From positions 1 through 28,508 of the IMG/VR virus record IMGVR_UViG_3300035162_001484: 28,508 bases of DNA; one strand, written 5' to 3'. Of this stretch, positions 23,725 to 28,508 are shown piece after piece (positions within the stretch are counted from its first letter, which is position 1; each line of letters begins with the position of its first letter). This DNA is from a virus. The notes beneath the pieces are model-generated. The model saw nothing but the letters and a program-made list of their open reading frames with translations. It was not told the origin of the DNA and did not search any database. The translations under genes were made by a program, and so were the position numbers.

Positions 23725-24085
23725 TTTTCACCGTTTTAATCAAGCGGTTTAAATACCACTCCGCTTTCTGCAAATCCTCAAGAGGCTTGCTTTTGTATTT
23801 ATATCTCCACAAATACTTTAGTATATTTCCTTGTAGGTATGCTTCAAACCCTGCTCCAGTGGCAGCTTCAATAGCATCAATACATTCAATACCAAATTCA
23901 TTATAATGTAAAGGATGATTAACCATATCTACTTTTGTAGACATATCCTTAGCAAGCTTCTGTCGCTCTGCCTGTTCTAAATCTGCTACTGAATGCACCT
24001 TAGTATTGAGGGTGCCTATAATCTTCCTTACCGGTTTATCATTTTCTTGCTCTTGTCTCATTCTCATATACTCCATATGTTTCAT
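23699..24085 (-). CDS. DUF3310 protein
   Basis: This 128-residue protein has a hydrophilic N-terminal 50 residues (probably a flexible extension) followed by a clear DUF3310 domain. MVNHPLHYNEFGIECIDAIE starts at about residue 54, then comes FEAYLQGNILKYLWRYKYKS, and the domain closes with EDLQKAEWYLNRLIK. DUF3310 proteins are widespread in phages, sometimes labelled nucleotide kinase-like, but no activity is established. The position just ahead of RNR fits a link to nucleotide metabolism, which is inference. The start shares bases with the preceding stop (TAATG). Alternative in-frame Met codons exist at residues 4, 7 and 9, so the exact start is uncertain. Confidence 0.85.
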   Translation of the reverse strand: MKHMEYMRMRQEQENDKPVRKIIGTLNTKVHSVADLEQAERQKLAKDMSTKVDMVNHPLHYNEFGIECIDAIEAATGAGFEAYLQGNILKYLWRYKYKSKPLEDLQKAEWYLNRLIKTVKNGKVKNKN

Positions 24086-24336
24086 TAGTGTATTGTTGCT
24101 TGGGTTAATAAAGAATCTTCATTAAGACTTAATCTGCCTTCTTCTAGTATTTGGTCGGTATCATTAATAGCAGTGGATACAAGGCCGCGAGTTAGTAGAG
24201 TGTAGAACATAGTGTCTTCTTCTGTGAGTAACTTTCTATCATGCTTATGATAAATTTCAAGGTCAAATCCTCTGTCAAGGTGCCGAACAATAATAGCTGA
24301 GTCCCCAGCGTACAATGTTATTTTATTTTTTGGCAT
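24085..24336 (-). CDS. Hypothetical 83-residue protein
   Basis: This small soluble protein has beta-rich N-terminal sequence (ITLYAGDSAIIVRHL, FDLEIYHKHD) and an acidic helical C-terminal half (LTEEDTMFYTLLTRGLVSTA). GGAGAAG stands 9 bases before the ATG. Its start overlaps the end of the upstream nuclease by 19 bases and its stop overlaps the DUF3310 start, so it is embedded in a tightly coupled string. I do not recognise a family. The role is unknown; the operon context is nucleotide and DNA metabolism. Confidence 0.55.
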   Translation of the reverse strand: MPKNKITLYAGDSAIIVRHLDRGFDLEIYHKHDRKLLTEEDTMFYTLLTRGLVSTAINDTDQILEEGRLSLNEDSLLTQATIH

Positions 24337-24668
24337 GTGAGCTTCTCCATGAAATGTTCTGCATCTACTATAATTAGGGGCTTCTGCCTATTCATTTTTA
24401 TAACTACAAGAGGCTCTCCTACATTATTATGGCTGATTGCTTGCTCATAATAATTATAAATAGTGGTCATTCTTTCAGTATTTTTACATTCAATATTGTA
24501 AGGAAATTGTTTATATGCGGCCGTTGATAATTGGACATCTGCCCCATTGACTCCCATAGGGGTAGATTTAATATCCAATTCAGTTACATTTTTAAGTAGA
24601 CTTAATAGTTTAGTTGCTACCCAAGTTTGCAACTTCCTTCCTTTTGCTTTGGCTGACCGTGTTGACAT
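24318..24668 (-). CDS. PD-(D/E)XK nuclease, SKAKGR-type
   Basis: The start at ATG 24668 is chosen because the conserved N terminus MSTRSAKAKGRKLQTWV begins there. The longer frame to 24788 would add 40 low-complexity residues antagonistic to the neighbouring gene. The 116-residue product has the catalytic order MGVNGADVQLS (D44), FPYNIECKN (E60 and K62, the E-x-K pair) and YYEQA (E75/Q76). It ends in EPLVVIKMNRQKPLIIVDAEHF. This is a pattern I know from marine phage nucleases of the PD-(D/E)XK superfamily, possibly a Holliday-junction or nicking endonuclease. The first 59 bases are also read in another frame as the end of the 81-residue protein. Confidence 0.7.
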   Translation of the reverse strand: MSTRSAKAKGRKLQTWVATKLLSLLKNVTELDIKSTPMGVNGADVQLSTAAYKQFPYNIECKNTERMTTIYNYYEQAISHNNVGEPLVVIKMNRQKPLIIVDAEHFMEKLTCQKIK

Positions 24669-24855
24669 CTTCTTCTTCAATACGGATTTCTGTGATGTTG
24701 CCGATGGGGAGGGTGAGAGTTTGCCCTTCTGTTTTGAGAGTCGCGAATCTGACCTCTTCGTTAAGTTCTTGGATAAAGTCATAAGCACTCTCTTTCTTAA
24801 GTTTAAATATTTTTACTGCTGGCCCATTTTTAGCAATGCTATATTGAATTGTCAT
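24610..24855 (-). CDS. Hypothetical 81-residue protein overlapping the nuclease
   Basis: Start ATG 24855 lies 17 bases inside the exonuclease gene end. Longer in-frame starts would run through the exonuclease coding sequence and are unlikely. The product opens MTIQYSIAKNGPAVKIFKLK and then has a helical ESAYDFIQELNEEVRFATL. It continues with beta TLPIGNITEIRIEEED and ends in a basic tail encoded in the 59-base overlap with the nuclease. The alternating pattern suggests a small alpha/beta domain. No family is recognised. Codon-level support is the tight fit between neighbours and a hydrophilic, well-balanced composition. Confidence 0.5.
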   Translation of the reverse strand: MTIQYSIAKNGPAVKIFKLKKESAYDFIQELNEEVRFATLKTEGQTLTLPIGNITEIRIEEEDVNTVSQSKRKEVANLGSN

Positions 24856-25726
24856 TGTCACGCCACTCGTCTGTGATGTGAGTGTACCAGAACCATCTTG
24901 GGTTGCGGCTTTTACTAGGGAGTTGTTTTCTAAATTCGAGGTCTTTCCAGCAGTCCTTTTTAAAAGAGCAATAGCTGCATTCAATCCCAAGGGTTTTGTT
25001 TCCTGTGGGCTTTTTGTAGAAAACTTCCTCGACATCCGTAAAGCATCTCTTAAAAGGCTTTCCATTAGATAATGATTTAAAAGTGTTGAGTATCTTAGCA
25101 TGAACTTCCTCCTTTTCCTTATCACTGTTTCGGGCTTCTGCTACTGCAATTTCTCCAGTAGACTTATTTAAAGCAATCCAGCCTTTGAATGGTTTTTTAC
25201 TAGCCATACCATAGCCATGTCCTTGTGTAACATATCCAAAAGCGTCTTGTTCTTTTATCTTATCGTAAGCATCGTCGGGCTTAAACTTATTTTCAAAAGC
25301 ATAAGGTGAGGCAGTTTTTATATCATATATGCCATCATCTAATTCAATGTCAAATTCGCCATGTATAGAAGTTTCTTTACTTATAGGCAAGGAAACTTTT
25401 CCGTGTGTCTGCTTTATATCAATACCCGATGCTCGTATAACAGCAATCATAAGAGCTTCTAATACATCTCCCATTGCCATACGCATTTTAAAATCATAAG
25501 TTGGGGTTTCTTCTTTGGCTCCCATTGCTTGCATTTGTAATTGGCATAAAGGCTTACCTGCATTACTCATACGTAATCTAAACTCTCCTCGATTTTCATT
25601 GAATTGTTTATTTAATGCTTGTTTACAATTATCTGCAAACTCGTTCAGAATGTGAGGAGGCATTTCTGCCTCCCCCTTAACCGCTCTTGAAAGGAACGAA
25701 ACTATAGCGGCTTGTTTTGTATTCAT
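24839..25726 (-). CDS. Fe-S PD-(D/E)XK exonuclease (Cas4/AddB-like)
   Basis: This 295-residue nuclease probably degrades host DNA or processes replication ends, the role of the gp6 exonuclease in T7. Motif I is in MGDVLEALM (D87, E90). The metal residues are D126 (GEFDIEL) and D135-x-K137 (YDIKTAS), and Q168-x3-Y172 (TQGHGY) is the third motif. Cysteines flank the nuclease core as in AddB and Cas4: C61 upstream, and C250, C253 and C259 downstream with spacing C-x2-C-x5-C. This is the arrangement that holds a 4Fe-4S cluster. Start overlaps the SSB gene stop as ATGA. The exonuclease direction cannot be read from sequence. Confidence 0.8.
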   Translation of the reverse strand: MNTKQAAIVSFLSRAVKGEAEMPPHILNEFADNCKQALNKQFNENRGEFRLRMSNAGKPLCQLQMQAMGAKEETPTYDFKMRMAMGDVLEALMIAVIRASGIDIKQTHGKVSLPISKETSIHGEFDIELDDGIYDIKTASPYAFENKFKPDDAYDKIKEQDAFGYVTQGHGYGMASKKPFKGWIALNKSTGEIAVAEARNSDKEKEEVHAKILNTFKSLSNGKPFKRCFTDVEEVFYKKPTGNKTLGIECSYCSFKKDCWKDLEFRKQLPSKSRNPRWFWYTHITDEWRDNDNSI

Positions 25727-26583
25727 CCTACTAATGACTCCGGTAAGTCGTCATTTAGAAGGTCGTTAGCAGTCACAGTGATAGGCTCTTGGTCAACTAT
25801 TTTTCCTTGAGTACGTAAGGAATTGTCGTATTTCTTAATAACCGCACCGTTCTCATCATTTATGTAATCCATAAAGTAAGCCAAAGTATCTTGGTCTCCA
25901 GGCGTAAAATCAACTAACTCGGGAGAGTTATTAAATTTACCTACATAATAGACGAGTCCACCATTCTTCTTCTTATCCAAAGAAGCTCTTAATTTATAAA
26001 AGATAAAGGGCTTTTTCTGTGCAGAAAGTGAATCAATTGGAACAGAGATAGGCATAAAATTACTACCTCTTGCTCTCCACAGAATAGGTACGTCCACCGC
26101 ATCTTCTACTTTAGCACCCTTCTCATCAACTGCGTCAATGAAAGTGGCTTTGCCAAACAACATACGGAAACATTTAATGTTCTTCTGTTGAAGGGCTTTC
26201 TCAGTTGACAGTGCTTCTCTTTGACTGGCAGGAACAGAACCACATCTAAAAGTACCTAGTATATCAGGTATTTCTGTCTGTGGGTACAGGTTCTTAGCCA
26301 TAACAGATTTATTGACCATCTCATTTACTTCAGCATCATAATGCAAATATTGATACCTTTGTACAAAGACTTGAAAGTCAATTTCTTTTGCATACACCAT
26401 CTTATCGGGTAGTGATACAGACCAAGAACCAGCAGGCAAAGTATTACCTGAATCATCTTCATGGTCTCTATTTATTTTTAGATAGAACATATTATTAGCT
26501 GACCCTTGTGGCTCATCTTGTCCTATTATTTTAGCGATGTCTTCAAAGTTCGTTGTTGAATTTACAACTGGTAATGATTCCAT
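25723..26583 (-). CDS. Probable single-stranded DNA-binding protein
   Basis: This 286-residue protein lies between exonuclease and DNA polymerase, where marine podoviruses often carry their ssDNA-binding protein. It is beta-rich in the middle, with aromatic residues suited to base stacking (FQVFVQRYQYLHY, IFYKLRASL, GLVYYVGKF). It ends in an acidic hydrophilic tail (ANDLLNDDLPESLVG), as SSB proteins and T7 gp2.5 do for partner contacts. It is larger than T7 gp2.5 (232 residues) and I see no clear sequence match, so the call rests on order, composition and tail. AAGGAG stands 10 bases before the ATG and a sigma70-like promoter is just upstream. Confidence 0.5.
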   Translation of the reverse strand: MESLPVVNSTTNFEDIAKIIGQDEPQGSANNMFYLKINRDHEDDSGNTLPAGSWSVSLPDKMVYAKEIDFQVFVQRYQYLHYDAEVNEMVNKSVMAKNLYPQTEIPDILGTFRCGSVPASQREALSTEKALQQKNIKCFRMLFGKATFIDAVDEKGAKVEDAVDVPILWRARGSNFMPISVPIDSLSAQKKPFIFYKLRASLDKKKNGGLVYYVGKFNNSPELVDFTPGDQDTLAYFMDYINDENGAVIKKYDNSLRTQGKIVDQEPITVTANDLLNDDLPESLVG

Positions 26584-26617
26584 TTAGTACACTCCTTGTT
26601 GTCGTTGTTGAACACAA

Positions 26618-26646
26618 TTTATATTACATTAGGAAAGGTTAGTCAA
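26618..26646 (-). promoter_or_regulatory. Sigma70-like promoter between polymerase and SSB genes
   Basis: On the minus strand TTGACT (complement of 26641-26646) and TATAAA (complement of 26618-26623) are 17 bases apart, 10 of 12 matches to consensus. The -35 box lies inside the last codons of the polymerase gene and the -10 box in the 45-bp gap. It would add transcription of SSB, exonuclease, RNR and the remaining genes. Sequence-only inference. Confidence 0.55.
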
Positions 26647-28508
26647 GTGATATTCTTGCATATTTAACCAATCTTTTCCTATCTCTAAGTCCACAGCCAA
26701 AGGAACTTTCCAACTAACATTGTATTGCTCCTCAAACTGCTTATCTACTTTAGTCATAGCATCATATGTCATACGTGCTACCTCTTCTTCTTCCCCAGGA
26801 AATACATCTAGCACTATTGAGTCATGGACTGTATTAATAATCTTAGATGTAATTCCCTTACGCACAATTTCATTTTGAAGATGAATAAGTGCGAGCGGGA
26901 CAACGCAACCACCCGCCAAACCTTGAACAGGGTAGTTTTTAATGGACGGTGCTCCTGATGCATTCCCATTGGCAAGTCTTCTAGTATCCGGAAAAGCAAA
27001 CTGCTGACCAGTATACAAGGTAACAACGCCAGTCGAAATAGCCTCAACTTGTAAAGCTTCATGCCATTCTCCTAGTCTTGGGTACTTTTCAACAAAAGCC
27101 TTATAATATTCCATTTCATTTGGTGTACCTGTTGTACCACCATATAAGGGTTTGAATGTGTGTGCTTTTGCTTCAGTACGTTCTTCTTTAGTTATATCTG
27201 CTTCCGGCTTGTTAAATATAATTGAAGCAGTATATTTGTGAACATCACTTCCACTTAAGATGTCCTTAATCATAGTCTCGTCACCACACAACTGTGCAGC
27301 AATTCTAAATTCTAACTGACTATAATCTGCTTGTAAGATACAGCCATTATCAAACCTAGATACAACTACAGCTCTCACAGGAAACGTGGAACCTCTCGGC
27401 TGATTCTGAAAGTTAGGGTCAGAAGAAGACAGACGAGTAGTTCTGGTAACACATTGATTGAACCGTGGATGTAGTACTCCATTATTTCTTGTATTGCGGG
27501 AGATACCACCGACAAAGCTAGATAAATACACATCGACTGCATTTAATCTAATAGTAGACTTGAGGAACTCTTGTGCTTTGGTATTACCATTATATGTTGC
27601 AATTCCTTGTAGTCTTACTAATGTAGCTTTGTCAGTAGCAAATCCGTTAGCAGACACATCCATAACATCACGAGGATTTAGGGTGAGCCCACCAATCTTA
27701 GGAAGAGGTATATAAATGTAGCCTGCACCAAAACATGCAGGGCATTTGCTAGACTTCTTCCACTTGTTTCCGTCCTTCTTAGTTTTGAAGAACTCTCCGC
27801 GACCATGGCATTTATGACAATGTTGTGCTTGAGTCTTGTGAACACGAGTTGTCATTGATTTGACCAGTGACGCAAATTTAGAGACAGACATATAAGGTCT
27901 TCTTAAAGGTTTACCCTTTTCGTTAAGACCTGTGTTAAATGTTTCTGCCCAATTCTTTTTATTAATAATCTTACGAGAGTAAATCAATTGACTTACTTGC
28001 TCGGGAGATGCAAAGTTTACATGTGTATCCCCCATAACATCACGGCATGTCTCCTCCATTTTTATACGAAGTTGTGCCTGCTCTATCTCATACTCTTTAC
28101 GAACTTTCTCTAAAGTTACAAAGTCAATCTTAATTCCGTTACGCTCAATTACAGCCAAGGTAGGCAGAAACTTATTCATCAATTCTAAATGTTTACGCAT
28201 CGGTGAATTATGTGAATTACGGAAAATCTCTTCTTGTGCTTGGTGCAACTGCCTAGTGGATTCAATGTCAGCTATACCATACTCTTCTACAGTTTCCATA
28301 GGCATAGCATCAAAACCTGTTCCTGCCTTAAGATAATCGTGAGTTAAGTCAGACTTCTTCATAGCTACGTTTCTACGTATGCATGAATCTGCCAAACTAA
28401 GGCCCCACTTCTGTTCTCTAAGTAATACGTATTCTCCAATCATTGTGTCATACACACCACCAGTATAGTCAAACCCACTTTCCCATAACCACATTAAGTC
28501 AAACTTTA
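26629..28508 (-). CDS. Family A DNA polymerase with zinc-finger-like thumb insertion, 5' partial
   Basis: This is the replicative polymerase; the frame stays open to the right edge (KFDL precedes the first in-window Met), so the N terminus is missing. Numbering from ATG 28494, the 3'-5' exonuclease domain shows FDLMWL (Exo II, Asp two residues before M1) and Y72-x3-D76 (Exo III). Polymerase motifs are RLSSSDPNFQNQP (354-366), motif A with D390-YSQLEFR, motif B with R439, K443, F447 and Y451, and motif C VHDS (H557, D558). F447 corresponds to E. coli Phe762. Between VNFASPEQ (159-166) and the FATDKATL segment (285-292) sits CHKCHGRG...CPACFGAG (C226, C229, C251, C254), a likely zinc site. The T7 thioredoxin-binding loop is at a different place and not seen. 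Stop lies 45 bp before the SSB gene. Confidence 0.93.
   Translation of the reverse strand, partial: KFDLMWLWESGFDYTGGVYDTMIGEYVLLREQKWGLSLADSCIRRNVAMKKSDLTHDYLKAGTGFDAMPMETVEEYGIADIESTRQLHQAQEEIFRNSHNSPMRKHLELMNKFLPTLAVIERNGIKIDFVTLEKVRKEYEIEQAQLRIKMEETCRDVMGDTHVNFASPEQVSQLIYSRKIINKKNWAETFNTGLNEKGKPLRRPYMSVSKFASLVKSMTTRVHKTQAQHCHKCHGRGEFFKTKKDGNKWKKSSKCPACFGAGYIYIPLPKIGGLTLNPRDVMDVSANGFATDKATLVRLQGIATYNGNTKAQEFLKSTIRLNAVDVYLSSFVGGISRNTRNNGVLHPRFNQCVTRTTRLSSSDPNFQNQPRGSTFPVRAVVVSRFDNGCILQADYSQLEFRIAAQLCGDETMIKDILSGSDVHKYTASIIFNKPEADITKEERTEAKAHTFKPLYGGTTGTPNEMEYYKAFVEKYPRLGEWHEALQVEAISTGVVTLYTGQQFAFPDTRRLANGNASGAPSIKNYPVQGLAGGCVVPLALIHLQNEIVRKGITSKIINTVHDSIVLDVFPGEEEEVARMTYDAMTKVDKQFEEQYNVSWKVPLAVDLEIGKDWLNMQEYHLTNLS
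27721..27819 (-). other. DnaJ-type CXXCXGXG pair inside the polymerase
   Basis: Two CXXCXGXG elements (polymerase residues 226-233 and 251-258) are separated by 17 mostly Lys/Phe/Trp residues. The four cysteines would coordinate one zinc ion, as the DnaJ repeats do. It is unusual in a DNA polymerase thumb and is predicted from spacing alone. Confidence 0.75.

Noticed and set aside
24669-25125. Longer starts at 24788 for the nuclease and 25125 for the 81-residue protein
   Set aside because: The added residues are shadows of neighbouring coding frames; conserved N termini and spacing favour 24668 and 24855.
27721-27819. Reading the polymerase insertion as the T7 thioredoxin-binding loop
   Set aside because: It lies after, not before, the SPEQ-type thumb helix and has a cysteine pattern absent from the T7 loop.
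1-28508. tRNA genes, CRISPR arrays, insertion sequences, attachment sites
   Set aside because: None found by reading; almost every base is in a gene and no direct-repeat/spacer pattern, transposase or integrase is present.

Overview
The window is a compact stretch of an AT-rich double-stranded DNA phage genome. It has no intergenic gap over about 60 bp, no tRNA or rRNA gene, and no sign of integration or mobile elements. The content points to a lytic marine podovirus of the broad T7-like, pelagiphage-like kind, probably infecting an AT-rich marine bacterium. The evidence is a family A DNA polymerase, a cobalamin-dependent (class II) ribonucleotide reductase, several PD-(D/E)XK nucleases, a DUF3310 protein, and small proteins whose motifs recur in marine viral genomes. 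The host is inference. Portal, capsid, terminase, RNA polymerase, helicase/primase and endolysin are not in the window.

Positions 1-8382 (+ strand) are a host-recognition and tail-appendage module. It opens with a fibre-like protein cut by the left edge. It continues with two proteins sharing a MAYIG-type N-terminal domain, four tandem paralogues that end in G(D/E)LA, a tail assembly chaperone-like protein, a very glycine-rich putative adhesin and several conserved marine-phage proteins. Genes are joined by ATGA or TAATG overlaps. One sigma70-like promoter (TTGATA-17-TATAAT) sits in the only sizeable gap.

Positions 8375-8637 hold a 23-codon micro-ORF and a holin/XhlA-like membrane protein. 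Positions 8647-20379 (+) hold a long block of probable virion proteins. It begins with a Gln/Asn/Ala-rich protein built of seven perfect-length 22-residue repeats followed by about ten 11-residue repeats. Two small proteins and three large proteins of 538, 1098 and 1407 residues follow. By position and size the three resemble the internal (ejected) proteins of short-tailed phages.

Positions 20376-28508 (- strand) are the nucleotide and replication module, read toward the structural genes. In transcription order it runs: DNA polymerase (cut by the right edge), probable ssDNA-binding protein, Fe-S PD-(D/E)XK exonuclease, an 81-aa protein, a second PD-(D/E)XK nuclease, an 83-aa protein, DUF3310 protein, a 55-aa protein, class II RNR, small proteins, a third PD-(D/E)XK-like nuclease, a 35-aa membrane protein and a 100-aa protein. 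A second sigma70-like promoter (TTGACT-17-TATAAA) lies between polymerase and SSB. The two transcription units converge with a 4-base overlap of stop codons and no visible terminator.

Together the right part would recycle host nucleotides into dNTPs (nucleases plus RNR) and copy DNA, while the left part supplies receptor binding and genome-ejection proteins. The most notable items are a DnaJ-type CXXCXGXG zinc-binding pair inserted in the polymerase thumb, the 22/11-residue repeat protein, and the GDLA paralogue array whose last codons double as the next gene's Shine-Dalgarno.
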